Origin: Fragilariopsis cylindrus CCMP1102
Lineage: Eukaryota > Bacillariophyta > Bacillariophyceae > Bacillariales > Bacillariaceae
Assembly (NCBI GenBank): GCA_900095095.1
Contig: FMBT01000307.1
Location: 310,001 to 374,000 of the forward strand
Length of the DNA: 64,000 nt
Reading direction: 5' to 3'
Shown here: piece after piece, positions 1 through 10,273 of the stretch
Numbering within the stretch: the first letter of the stretch is position 1
How the letters are laid out: every line of letters begins with the position of its first letter
The notes under the pieces: generated by a model
The model's database searches: none
Told to the model about the DNA's origin: nothing
What the model saw: only the letters and a program-made list of their open reading frames with translations
Program-made: the position numbers and the translations under genes

Positions 1-183
1 TTTGTTTCGACTTTGCTTTCGTACAACATTGAGTACCGTTATACAGCTGGTCAAGCTTTGACTCATCCTTGGTTGACTTCCAATTGCGATCAAGATGCAT
101 TGCAAAGAACCAAGGACGGCGCTAGAGGGGTGGGCATCATGATTGAATCTTCTACTAGTAGACCAGAACCAATGCAGTTGTAA
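1..183 (+). CDS. Ser/Thr protein kinase, C-terminal fragment
   Basis: Frame 1 is open from the left edge to a TAA at 181-183 and encodes 60 residues. The stretch YRYTAGQALTHPWL is the subdomain XI signature of Ser/Thr kinases (R-x-TA-x-x-x-L-x-HPW), most like the CaMK/CDPK group. It is followed by a short polar tail of about 35 residues. The catalytic loop and the ATP site lie outside the window, so neither substrate nor subfamily can be given. No EF-hand or calmodulin-binding segment is visible in the part that is present. Confidence 0.7.
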   Translation, partial: FVSTLLSYNIEYRYTAGQALTHPWLTSNCDQDALQRTKDGARGVGIMIESSTSRPEPMQL

Positions 184-1391
184 TAAAATACATTCAGTTG
201 GTTTTATTATATGACTGTATATACTGTAAGTTAAGTAAGTGTCTATATATGTGGCACTCTTCTTAACACAAACAAACACTTTTAAAAATAACAGCTAACT
301 TTATTTTATGAAAAGAAAGAATATAACTTATAATATTAATATGATAGATTAAAACAAAAACATTGCTACCAATCCTTGCTCCTATATAAATTATATTTGA
401 TGGTAAGACATCACTAGAAAACTGTCATTTTTCTAGCATTACTATCTCTACTCTAAACATACTGATTCACATGAAAAAAGAATCCAATTGAGAATTAATT
501 ACTACTCTTCAGTCTGTCTATTGTACAATCAGGGCCTCATCTCAGTCTCTCAAATTTGCTTTATTTCTTAATATAGGTAATGGATAGAGAACTCCATTTC
601 CTGACTTAATCCTGGCTTCTTGTCTTAATTATTGTCAAAAAACTAGGAACGCCTTTTGTTCTTCTTTCTGTTTATGCAATGCATTTTGCTGTTGAATCTA
701 ATACGTCACAATAATCTACACTCATTGAAGAATGAATCTCTTTAGCTACTGGGTATACTGTAGAAAAAGCAAAGAAAGGGATATACTATAATATAGATCA
801 ATTGTCTTCGGTCAAAATTTCTACTTCATTTTTTATACTGACCTCCTTGTGTGTATCGTGTCAGTCAAAGCTACCGGGTAGAAGGTTTTGCCACCAATGG
901 GTGGTATTCCGTTCCTAGATCCTAGATCTTGAAGATCTTGGATACAGTACGCTTTAGCAGTCATGGATTAGAATTTTATACTATGTATAAGCTCAATACG
1001 GTATTATCACTCTACCACAATAACACTCTGGCAAAAAGACTCTTGATCTACTGTAAGTAGCCGTAGTATACTTTTTATGCCAAGCCGGGCGCGCCAAATT
1101 TTCTGGCGCGAACTTTTAGCATTTTTTGTTATAAATAATAGACAATTAACGGCTTTAGCACGGTATTTCTACTGTATCGGTGCTGAATTGGTGTTAATTA
1201 TTTAAAAAATTCACAAAAAAATCCCGGTTGGTATATTGAAGTAATTCTTGTTCACAAAAAATAAATAAGTACCACAAGTATATCAAAAAACTCGAAGCAA
1301 TACACAAGTAAGAGGGTTTCGGAGGTGACAAAGGGGTCTACATCCATAGATCATAGAAAGGAAGGAAGGATAACGAAAGAAGAAAGGAAGG
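184..1391. other. Intergenic region upstream of CDC45
   Basis: AT-rich spacer of about 1.2 kb between the kinase stop and the CDC45 start. No convincing coding frame was seen. It holds a GC-rich motif cluster at 1084-1112 (annotated separately) and A-rich and AAGGAAGG-type purine tracts just before the CDC45 ATG. Confidence 0.6.
1090..1112. promoter_or_regulatory. Candidate E2F-like double site upstream of CDC45
   Basis: Two GC-rich elements stand out in AT-rich DNA about 280 bp before the CDC45 ATG. CGCGCCAAA (1090-1098) is the reverse complement of TTTGGCGCG. TGGCGCGAA (1104-1112) is the reverse complement of TTCGCGCCA. Both resemble the E2F/DP consensus TTTSSCGC that drives S-phase genes in plants and animals. 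The same TTCGCGCCA occurs upstream of CENP-X at 49421. Use as a regulatory site is inferred from sequence alone. Confidence 0.4.
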
Positions 1392-3970
1392 ATGTTACTT
1401 GAACATGATCTATGGCATATGGGTTACCAACAAATCTTAAAGGATTGTCGTCATGATAAGGACAATAACAATGGCTCTCGAACGGCACTTCTATTGTGCA
1501 ACGCCGACGTCGATGCTATGTCATCCGCACGTATTTTATCCTACATGCTACGATCTGATGGAATACATTACCAACTCCTTCCATGTACGTGTTATAGTGA
1601 TCTAGAACGGCAATTAACTAATATGGTCTCGGAGGGTGGAATGGATGACGTTAGTTCAATCGTACTATTAAATTTTGGTGCAACGTACAATTTAACTCGT
1701 CTTTTCGGAAAACAATTATTGCAAGACGGGGCAGTTAAAATTTACGTCATGGATTGTCGTCGGCCAATCCATTTAGCCAATGTTTATTCGTCTAGAAGTA
1801 TTGTTGTATTTTTTGATTCTGCCCAAAAAATAAATGAGATGCCAAGTGATGGTGATAATTTAAGCGGAGATGAAGAATCGTCGTCCTCGGATGACAGTGA
1901 TGATAGCGACGAAGAAGATGATAGTAGTGACGACGATAAAATGGCAATGAAGTGACGACGATGATGAGGAAGAAGCTAACTTTGATGATACTGTTGAAGG
2001 GTCTGGGTCTGGGTTAAGAGGGAAAAAATCGGAAATTCCTGATGATACTAGTGCTACTACTACTACTACTACTACTAAAGCGTGGTGGAAAGGACAAGAA
2101 CGACGACATCGACCCAAGCTATGACGGGGAAGATGAAAAAGACGGGAATGACGACGGTGACGACATGATGATGATGATGATGATGATCTTAAGGAGGATG
2201 ACAATTCTACTACCAGAGAATCCAAACGACAAAAGACGAACACCGATCGGGAACAAGACAATGACGGTACAAGTACTACCGCCGCTGATAATCGTAACGA
2301 AGATGAAGATGATGATGAATCACCTAAACAACACAAAACAAAATTTCTCCAAGAGAATTGCACAGTCAACGTCGTAATCGACTGCGCAAGTATTACACCG
2401 ATGGTAGTTACTTCGGATCACCTGCTGCCTTCGTTGCGTACAATTTGGCTACACAACTCCGATATGGAGAAAAGGGAGATTTACTTTGGTTGGCATGTGT
2501 TGGCGTTACCGATGCGTACCTACATTCTCGTTTAGATATGGTCGGTTACGCAGCGTTAGCTCAAAAATTAAGTGATTTATGTGTAAAGTTATTTCCAAAT
2601 AACATGTATGATCGAGCATTGAATACGGTCTACGCAGAAGATCTGATCGGTAAAAACAACAATAATATTAATAATAATAATAACAGTGACCAAAATAAAA
2701 CAAAGATTGCACTAAGTGAAAATGGACGAATCTTTTCAGAGAAGGATTTTCGTTTCTTTATGCTACGACATTCGAATTTATTGGATAGTATGCAATATTC
2801 CGAATATGTTTGTACAAGACTACAAGTTTACACGAAGAGGGGGGAACAACAATTAATGGAAATGCTAGCCAAGATGGGTTACCCATTAGACGAATGTCGG
2901 CAACCATTTCCATTCATGAAGCCGAATTTACGCCGTCGACTAAAGGAGAAGTTAGGAACACATGCCCCGGTAAGTCTATATATTTTTTATCACACTATTT
3001 TCAGACAATAATTGTATCCGTATCATTGTTATTGTTTCTCTCCCTCTCATCACTAGTATCAATACTATTATGCTTCTTTTTATTTGTAATAAAGGAATAC
3101 AATTTGGATCGTTTTGAATTTACAAGCTTTACCCGTGTTACGGGATACCAATCAATGCTGTCCGCTAGTGATGCTTCCTATGCTGTAACTGCACTTCTTG
3201 AATACGAAACGCCCAATGAATTGTCGTCGGGTTCGGATGATGATCCTACCAACATCATTGACCAGGAAAACAAGGCTGGGGTAGAAGCCTTCAATAATGC
3301 ATATGATGCTCTCGGTACTCATTCATCCGAACCAATGGGAGGACTAATGAATGGTATGAACAACGAAGGGTACGACGCTTCCAACTTGGTCAATGGAGGT
3401 AACTTATCGTCGACCATTGGGATTGGTGCAGGACTCCGTCGTGCCATGGCGCTCCAAAAAAGTATCATACATACGGCAGTAGGACTTTCAGAACGAGGAT
3501 CGATCGCTCTCCTTCGTCATTTCCGGTACGCTCACGTTACATCCACCTCAGTTGGAGAGAATCAAATTATTGGTACAGATTTGATCCGTTCTAAAAGTAA
3601 AAATAATAACGGGAGCGCGGGGGACAAGAGGGATCATATTTTCTCGAAGCCATTAGCATTGACCCGTCTTGCCCATTTTTTAATGAACATGAACCGAGAA
3701 AATGGAAAATGGACCGGTACGAAGGCCCGTCCATTGGTCTTAATTGCTGATAAACCACGAAGCAAAACGTGCCTGATAGTCGGTTATGAATATCCTGAAA
3801 GGGCAGGTGACTTTGTGAAGAATACATTCGGCCCAATGTTCAAGCAGACTGCTGAGTCGATGAATGGCATGTTCAAGTTTGACAGCTTTGATAGCAATGT
3901 CGTTGAAGTCGATGCAGCAGACGTACAAAGATTCATGGAACAACTTCATTATTTATTGGATTCCGTGTAA
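1392..3970 (+). CDS. CDC45: CDC45, replicative helicase (CMG) subunit; frame changes in the acidic linker
   Basis: CDC45 is the DHH-superfamily subunit of the CMG (Cdc45-MCM-GINS) helicase needed for origin firing and fork movement. The start at 1392 opens a typical N-terminal DHH-like region (CNADVDAMSSARIL, then VMDCRRPIHLANVY). An acidic linker follows, then CDC45 C-terminal sequence (FGSPAAFVAYNLATQL, WLACVGVTDAYL, SASDASYAVTALLE) to a TAA at 3970. One clear GT-AG intron runs 2970-3094, in phase 0 (THAP joined to EYNLDRF). Between about 1950 and 2350 the acidic codons move between three frames and finally return to the starting frame. The first frame stops at 1953-1955. I could not find splice sites that explain this. 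Either the sequence contains indels or there is an unusual intron in the linker. Both conserved halves look intact. Family assignment is secure; the linker model is not. Confidence 0.85.
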
Positions 3971-4214
3971 CTACGAATAATCTTAGGCAGTGGAGGTGAA
4001 TTAATCCACCGTCTTTCTTTTAAGCAAGTACAATAATTACAGCTCTACTAGAAATATATATATTGATGTAAGATAATCAATCAGTCATTTAGACAGTCGA
4101 TCTCAAATTGAATTGCAGATAAAATACATACAGTTATGTCTTAATATGTACATTGGGATTTATTTCGTGTATTGCAATACATTGTTATATGTATGAATTT
4201 CCGAATACCTTAAG

Positions 4215-4751
4215 TTATTGATTTGTAATCAGTATTGAAGAGGAACCGGAAGTGTCTCTAGTTGTGACGGAAGACCTGCTATCGTCAATAACTTTTTTGT
4301 TGAGCAGGTACGAATTCATTATCAGTTTCTCTCGTTTCTTCGCCCTCCTTCTGATAGTTACATTCAACATAGCATGTGTCATTATTTCCAAATTTTCTTG
4401 AACCCGAGAGAGAGCCGTTATTTCGTTTGTACGTTTACGATGATTTCGAGTTATATTTGCAGCCTTAATACATTTCTGAACCTCTTCACGGGTAAATCCG
4501 AGACTTCGTAATAGTTGCATCCGGTACGTAGACAGCATCCGTAATTCCACCATGGATCGAGGATATGGTCTTCTCTCCTCATAGTCATCGACCGTGCATT
4601 TTTCGTCGCTAAAGGGAATCCAATCTATTGTGATTGGTGCTCCCATAGTTACAGCAGGGTTATCGCCTGCGATTATCGGATATTCTTTGATTTCAATTGT
4701 AGAAAAAGATACCGATGCCCCGAATTTTTTCCCCTTTTCCAGTGGTAACAT
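4215..4751 (-). CDS. Diatom-specific hypothetical protein (GDNP family)
   Basis: A single-exon 178-residue frame starting at ATG 4751. The N-terminal third contains VSFSTIEIKEYPIIAGDNP followed by APITIDW. This pattern (V-x-F-S-T-x-x-x-x-E-Y, GDNP, then a P-[IL]-T-I-x-W motif) recurs in many uncharacterised diatom proteins. The remainder is basic and helical, with a cluster TIRRRAKKREK near residue 140. There is no signal peptide, membrane segment or enzyme motif. The family is recognised by its motif only and its function is unknown. It lies convergent to CDC45, 244 bp away. Confidence 0.65.
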   Translation of the reverse strand: MLPLEKGKKFGASVSFSTIEIKEYPIIAGDNPAVTMGAPITIDWIPFSDEKCTVDDYEERRPYPRSMVELRMLSTYRMQLLRSLGFTREEVQKCIKAANITRNHRKRTNEITALSRVQENLEIMTHAMLNVTIRRRAKKREKLIMNSYLLNKKVIDDSRSSVTTRDTSGSSSILITNQ

Positions 4752-5407
4752 AGTATCTCGTTTTTGTTGATTACAATAGTCGTATATGATATGTGTACAC
4801 TGCAGAAAGTAACGTTGTCAAAAGAATATAGAATGATATAAATGACGTACTTCTTTGTATTATACGATAACAAGTAATAATGTATGTTTAATGCCGATTG
4901 CATCCAATATGTTTTGTTATTCCGATACTCGACGCAATGAAAAAAATATGTGGAGGATTGAATTTCTGCACAGGAAAGATTGTGTTGTTGTTGTCGATCA
5001 ATCGTCAAAGCGGTAAGAGAACCAGTTCCAGTGCCGTTTTGTATGCACAGTACCGTTTGTATTCTTATAGTACACTGCCGTTTGCTCCAGTACCAGTGCC
5101 GTTTTGTATGTACAGTACCGTTTGTATAGCTACAGTATGATGTTGCCGTACGTAAAATATCTGAAGACGAACTTATTTATTAAAACAAATAAATATACTT
5201 AACAAAAACTAATTTTCATTACTATGTACTGTACTGTAGGTATAAAATTAATTTAATTACAGTATAATAACATTTTTTAATTTATTTTGATAGATAGGGT
5301 CCTACGTTTAAATATAACTAGCGTGTTAAATGTTGCTGACGTTGTACTGTAGCGTGGAATAAAAGAACACAGGCAAAACACATACGGCGTGTGACAGCAA
5401 AAAAAAT
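4752..5407. other. Intergenic, short degenerate direct repeats
   Basis: Spacer between the hypothetical gene and the transposon. At 5030-5140 a short unit built on GTGCCGTTTTGTAT and CAGTACCGTTTGTAT is repeated about twice. Several TACTGTA/TACAGTA words follow. No gene was seen. Confidence 0.5.
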
Positions 5408-5489
5408 GGGAGGCGCACTGCGAAGACGGTTTTTTCGCCAAAAAAAAGTAGCCACGCGCCAACTCTTTTTTTGAGGAGGATGCGATGCA
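5408..5489 (+). repeat. Left terminal inverted repeat of the MULE
   Basis: Begins GGGAGGCGCACTGCGAAGAC and ends GAGGAGGATGCGATGC. It pairs with 10192-10273 in reverse complement with only about three mismatches, including a C/T near base 14 and differences at the outer edge. Confidence 0.9.
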
Positions 5490-5639
5490 ACTTCAAAAAA
5501 ATGACTCAGAAATAATTCGCGCATTTTTTAGCTCTTATTCTCTTATCATAAAATCCCATTAACATACATCATTACTGTACTACTGTACACCTTCTTCCCC
5601 CTACTTGCTGATACTGTTACCATATACCCAAGATATTAT

Positions 5640-6692
5640 TCTAAAGCTGAAACACTATTCTAAAGTAGAATTGAACGCTTGATCTGAATCTTCCATCCGT
5701 TTTGGTGCAGGAGCTACCCTTTAGGTCGCATTTTATCACAGACACAACAGTCGGATTTTTTTTCAACAACAAAAATTCCTCACCAGCAAATCTTCTACTG
5801 GTACTACTAACAAGTCTACAAGGCCCTGGAAAGAAGACTGAAACGGTTTTCTAAACTAAAATTCAACCAGCTATTCAAATCTTCCATCCGTTTTGGTGTC
5901 CAGTGGCTAGTTGTTGCTACGTTTTGGATTCATATCCACCCTCCTCAAATCGCATTTGTTTTTCAGCAACAAAAATTCCTCACCAGCAAATCTTGCACTG
6001 GTACTTCTAACCAGTCCCCAAGGCCCAGAAAAGAAGACTGAAACGGTTTTCTAAACTAAAATTCAACCAGCTATTCAAATCTTCCATCCGTTTTGGTGTC
6101 CAGTGGCTAGTTGCTGCTACGTTTTGGATTCATATCCACCCTCCTCAAATCGCATTTGTTTTTCAGCAACAAAAATTCCTCACCAGCAAATCTTGCACTG
6201 GTACTTCTAACCAGTCCCCAAGGCCCAGAAAAGAAGACTGAAACGGTTTTCTAAACTAAAATTCAACCAGCTATTCAAATCTTCCATCCGTTTTGGTGTC
6301 CAGTGGCTAGTTGCTGCTACGTTTTGGATTCATATCCACCCTCCTCAAATCGCATTTGTTTTTCAGCAACAAAAATTCCTCACCAGCAAATCTTGCACTG
6401 GTACTTCTAACCAGTCCCCAAGGCCCTGAAAAGAAGACTGAAACGGTTTTCTAAACTAAAATTCAACCAGCTATTCAAATCTTCCATCCGTTTTGGTGTC
6501 CAGTGGCTAGTTGCTGCTACGTTTTGGATTCATATCCACCATCCTCAAGTCGGATTTTTTTTCAAAAATAATAATCATTATCAGCAAATCTTTCTACCTG
6601 TACTTCTATACAGTCCCCAAGGCCCTGAAAAAAAAAACTGAAACGGTTTTCTAAAGTAGAATTCAATTCTACATTTGAATCTATCATCCACA
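5640..6692 (+). repeat. 200-bp subterminal tandem repeats (about 5 copies)
   Basis: The landmark ACTGAAACGGTTTTCTAAA recurs at 5837, 6037, 6237, 6437 and 6637, exactly every 200 bp. A diverged first copy starts near 5647. The three central units are almost identical and the outer units are more diverged. The last partial unit runs directly into the transposase start codon, so the array probably carries the transposase promoter and 5' UTR. That role is inferred. Confidence 0.9.
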
Positions 6693-9461
6693 ATGAATGA
6701 AGAATTTTTAAGCCATTTGGATAAAACAGTACAATCATTGCTGAAATGGGAGACATCGACAATAATGTTGTCTCTTTCAACTGAGGTTACATCTGTTCCT
6801 ATTCCTATTGATATCATTGAAACATTAGGTGCAGAATCAGGGGTTACAATGAGGACCAAAAAGGCAATCAGATATTGGTTTCCACCAAGTCTTCTTGATC
6901 AAGAACAAGTGGTGAAATTAATTAATAGGTGCTGTATTGAACAAGGATTTAAGGTTTCTGTATTCTCAAGTTCTACCACCAAGTCCCTTCATAGACCATT
7001 AGATAAAAGGGTCGTCGTTGGTTGTTCAAGAGGTGTAACTGCTGCTCCATCCAAAAGAGTAAGTGACGGTACATCACGAACGGACCGTCCAATAACTAAC
7101 GAAGAGAAATGTAACTTTAGTATATCACTTTATCAATCCGCTGATAGCAAGCGATGGTACATACGGAAGTTTGGAAATGGGTGTCACCATCACAATGGAC
7201 ACTACAAGCTTCTATCTCAGCAAGTCAAGGCTAGATCATCAGATGTTGACACTGATGAACTGGAAAGGGTGATGAATCAATTGAAGAGCAACATTCCTAC
7301 TAATGCAATTCAAACGTTACTTATTCAACAGACCGGTATTAATATATCAGCCGCACAGCTACGCAAGCTCAAAAGAAAATGTCGTTTGTGTATTGTCATG
7401 GAAGGAAATTCACCAGCGCAGCGACTCATTTCTTCCCTGGACGAGAATCCGGATATAGAATATGTTGCCTACATTGCGCAGGTATCCACAGCAAGAGATT
7501 TGTTAACGATTAAAAAAACAAGAAAAAAAATGGATAAAAATGCTGCCGAAGTTGTCGAAAACACTGAAGTTGATCAATTCTCTCAGGAAACAACTGTTCC
7601 ATTGAAAGAGACACCGCAGTCATATGCAGCTTCTATTGTCAAGGCCTTGTCGTTGGATGGTAATCAACAGTTGCTTTTGGGTTGCTGTTGGATGAGTCGG
7701 GACCAGAAGCGATATTTTCAAATGTACCCAACAGTACTTGGCTTTGATGTAACTCATGGGACCAATGCGGAAAAACGTCCTTTAGGCCGAGGTGTGGTCA
7801 TTACTCCAGACAGAAAGATTGTTACGGTGTTCAATGCATTCTTGCCTTCAGAAGCTTCTTGGGTTTTTGGTTGGGTGTTTAGGACGGCTGTTCCGCTACT
7901 AGTGAGTAGTAAGATAACATTACGTGGAATATTCAATATACCTACTGATCAAGACGAGCAATGTGTAGGACAAGTAAACGCTGCCATAAAAGAGCGTATC
8001 ATTCCTAATGGTAATCATCGTATATGTTGCTGGCACAAGGTTGATAGGGGATATATTACAAAAGTCAGAAGGCTAAAGAGACATGGTAAAGACTTCATTT
8101 TTGTTGAAAATTGCCGAGATTGGTTCTATTCTTTTACAACTGATATTGATACTGAAATGAAAGAGGAGACACATATCAAATATTTTGCATTATGGTTACA
8201 ACAAGAGAAGTCCAACGTATCAAAACCCCTATTTAGATTTACGGCTACTTTCTGGGAGAAAAGTTTCAAGAATAATCTATATCGCATGTGTTTTCGTCAT
8301 TATAAGAAAATACCTGGAGGTGATGAAAGGTCTACGTCTTTCACTGAATCAGCCAATTCATCCTTGAAGCGTGACATTATGGGGCCGAAACCGCATCAGG
8401 CCATTGATTCATCTCAAATGGCTATAACCGATCATGAACAGCGACGAATTGACCGACTGCAAAAGGACGCAATGACGAAGCTCACCAGAAAACAATATAT
8501 TGGCTACTACACCGAAGACACATTTGAACTTGAAGATTTAAAAACATCGTTATCTGATCATCTTGTTGAACGAGCCGTTGAAATTGCTGTATCTCAGTGG
8601 GAACAATCTAAGAAGTACGTATTTTATCGAATAATGAACAATAAGTATCTGGTACAGAAGAGACTACCAATTGCTGACGGTGCAGTGACAATGTATGTGA
8701 ATACTTCGTTGGTGGAGGTAACAAAGTTCGACAAGAATCAATCTGTTGTTGTTTGTAGTTGCTTTCACTATGTTCGTAAATCAATACCATGTCGTCATAT
8801 TTATTGTGTTGTTGATGAGTTACCACGACCACATCATTGTGGAGTACGCGCGTTGAAAAAATATGAAGCATTTTACAACAAAAATGCGTCCACCCAGGAG
8901 TTTACAAATCAATGCAATGAATTGCTGTTGAAGAAGTTGCGGGGACCTCTGATTTCAGTTCCCTTGACCACAAATGCAAACAATGATGGAACAAATTCGA
9001 TTCCTTTGAAACAGTTCACGACACCTTTGAAGCAATGTGTTCCAATCAATCCAGTTGAAGATGTGAAGACAGATCTTGAGAAAGAGAGGGATGAAGAAGC
9101 GGAAGCTGAGATGAATGAATTTGGATTCCTGAATATGTTTCAAGAGGATGACGATGGCGGTTATGATGATGCTGGTGATGATGCAAGTTTTGAATTTGAT
9201 CCTAATGAAGCTGTTTCCAATGCATATACAGCAATCCAACCAGCATTTTCAGAGTGTGCCAGATTGGTCACTAATCAAGGTGGTTTGGCAATTGCTAACC
9301 AACATTTTAGTGCTATGAGAGAAGAACTGTACAGATATACCAACAATAGTAGTACTAAGAAAATAGAAAGAAAACACAATGAATTTGTGTCACTACCAGC
9401 AATTGAAAAGAAGAAGAAGTACAAAAGACTAGCTCCATATGGTTCACCAAGTAATAGATGA
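6693..9461 (+). CDS. MULE-family transposase with SWIM zinc finger
   Basis: A single uninterrupted frame of 922 residues from ATG 6693 (an upstream in-frame TTG is not a likely eukaryotic start) to TGA 9461. The order is typical of Mutator-like transposases. An N-terminal zinc-finger-like segment has WYIRKFGNGCHHHNGHY, as in FAR1/FLYWCH/WRKY-GCM1 fingers. The catalytic DDE core has the first Asp in GFDVTHGTN, the second in IPTDQDEQ before CCWHKVDRGY, and a candidate Glu in SFTESANSSLKRD. A SWIM finger follows (CSCFHYVRKSIPCRHIYCV, C-x-C-xn-C-x-H). The C-terminus is acidic, then ends in basic KKKKYKR, a possible nuclear signal. No frameshift or stop is present. The enzyme would cut at the TIRs and insert the element; domestication is unlikely because the TIRs are present. 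Confidence 0.9.
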   Translation: MNEEFLSHLDKTVQSLLKWETSTIMLSLSTEVTSVPIPIDIIETLGAESGVTMRTKKAIRYWFPPSLLDQEQVVKLINRCCIEQGFKVSVFSSSTTKSLHRPLDKRVVVGCSRGVTAAPSKRVSDGTSRTDRPITNEEKCNFSISLYQSADSKRWYIRKFGNGCHHHNGHYKLLSQQVKARSSDVDTDELERVMNQLKSNIPTNAIQTLLIQQTGINISAAQLRKLKRKCRLCIVMEGNSPAQRLISSLDENPDIEYVAYIAQVSTARDLLTIKKTRKKMDKNAAEVVENTEVDQFSQETTVPLKETPQSYAASIVKALSLDGNQQLLLGCCWMSRDQKRYFQMYPTVLGFDVTHGTNAEKRPLGRGVVITPDRKIVTVFNAFLPSEASWVFGWVFRTAVPLLVSSKITLRGIFNIPTDQDEQCVGQVNAAIKERIIPNGNHRICCWHKVDRGYITKVRRLKRHGKDFIFVENCRDWFYSFTTDIDTEMKEETHIKYFALWLQQEKSNVSKPLFRFTATFWEKSFKNNLYRMCFRHYKKIPGGDERSTSFTESANSSLKRDIMGPKPHQAIDSSQMAITDHEQRRIDRLQKDAMTKLTRKQYIGYYTEDTFELEDLKTSLSDHLVERAVEIAVSQWEQSKKYVFYRIMNNKYLVQKRLPIADGAVTMYVNTSLVEVTKFDKNQSVVVCSCFHYVRKSIPCRHIYCVVDELPRPHHCGVRALKKYEAFYNKNASTQEFTNQCNELLLKKLRGPLISVPLTTNANNDGTNSIPLKQFTTPLKQCVPINPVEDVKTDLEKERDEEAEAEMNEFGFLNMFQEDDDGGYDDAGDDASFEFDPNEAVSNAYTAIQPAFSECARLVTNQGGLAIANQHFSAMREELYRYTNNSSTKKIERKHNEFVSLPAIEKKKKYKRLAPYGSPSNR

Positions 9462-9599
9462 TGAAAATTATGAATACATTGATTAAATTATTATTATTAT
9501 ATTTTAACTTAACTTAGCTAATGAAACACGTTTTAACTTAGCGAAAAATGCACTTTTCAGAAGTGATTTTTTTTAACTTAGCGAATAAAGCACTTTCAA

Positions 9600-10070
9600 C
9601 TTACTTTTCAAAAGTGATTTTTTTTTACTTAGCAAAAGTGATTTTTTTTTACTTAGGGGCTCGTGTTAATCTCAGTTCATTGTGTACAGCAAAAATTTAT
9701 TATTTTGGTTGAAAATTCGTGCTTTTCAAAAGTGATTTTTTTTTACTTAGGGGCTCGTGTTAATTTCAGTTCATTCTGTACAGTGAAAATTTATGTTTTT
9801 GGTCGAAAATTCTGACTTTTCTTTAAGTGTTTTTTTTTTACTTAGGGGCTCGTGTTAATCTCAGTTCATTGTGTACAGCAAAAATTTATTATTTTGGTTG
9901 AAAATTCGTGCTTTTCAAAAGTGATTTTTTTTTACTTAGGGGCTCGTATTAATTTCAGTTCATTGTGTACAGTGAAAATTTATTTTTTTGGTTGAAAATT
10001 CGTACTTTGATTTTTTTTTACTTAGGGGCTCTTGTTAATCTCAGTTCATTGTGTACAGCAAAATTTTTTT
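9600..10070 (+). repeat. About 94-bp subterminal tandem repeats (5 copies)
   Basis: The landmark TTACTTAGGGGCTCGT is centred near 9656, 9750, 9845, 9939 and 10025, giving spacings of 94, 95, 94 and 86. Each unit holds CAGTTCATTGTGTACAG and a TTTTTTTT tract. A shorter AACTTAGCGAA word is repeated just upstream, between 9500 and 9600. The array is unrelated in sequence to the left 200-bp array. Confidence 0.85.
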
Positions 10071-10191
10071 ATTTGTCGCGAAATAATTTCAGAAAAAATA
10101 CAAGATGCAGTTATTGATAACTGCAAATTGAAATTGAATATGAAATATTTTTTTTTTAAATGTGATTCAATAATTGTGAGTCAATATTTTT

Positions 10192-10273
10192 GGCATCGCA
10201 TCCTCCTCAAAAAAAGAGTTGGCGCGTGGCTACTTTTTTTTGGCGAAAAAACCGTCTTCACAGTGCGCCACCC
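10192..10273 (-). repeat. Right terminal inverted repeat of the MULE
   Basis: Reverse complement of 5408-5489 (GGCATCGCATCCTCCTC at the inner end, GCGCCACCC at the outer end). The following 9 bp, GTAATCGGC, do not match the left flank. Confidence 0.9.

Larger units (their letters stand above)
5408..10273 (+). mobile_element. Mutator-like (MULE) DNA transposon, apparently complete
   Basis: About 4.87 kb bounded by inverted repeats of about 82 bp (5408-5489 and 10192-10273) that match at nearly every position. In order it holds the left TIR, a 200-bp tandem array (about 5640-6690), one intact transposase gene (6693-9461), a second tandem array with a period near 94 bp (about 9600-10070) and the right TIR. 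Long TIRs and a SWIM-containing MULE transposase are hallmarks of Mutator-like elements. I could not identify a convincing 8-11 bp target-site duplication next to the TIR ends (left flank A-rich, right flank GTAATCGGC). The ends may therefore be off by some bases, or the flanks may have decayed. An intact frame and near-identical TIRs suggest fairly recent activity. Confidence 0.85.

Noticed and set aside
1860-2369. 169-residue Ser-rich minus-strand frame
   Set aside because: Antisense shadow of the acidic CDC45 linker; simple GAT/GAC repeats give long open frames in several phases.
5640-6690. Regular direct repeats that could suggest a CRISPR-like array
   Set aside because: The period is 200 bp with no spacer variation, the repeats abut, and the array sits inside a MULE in a eukaryotic genome.
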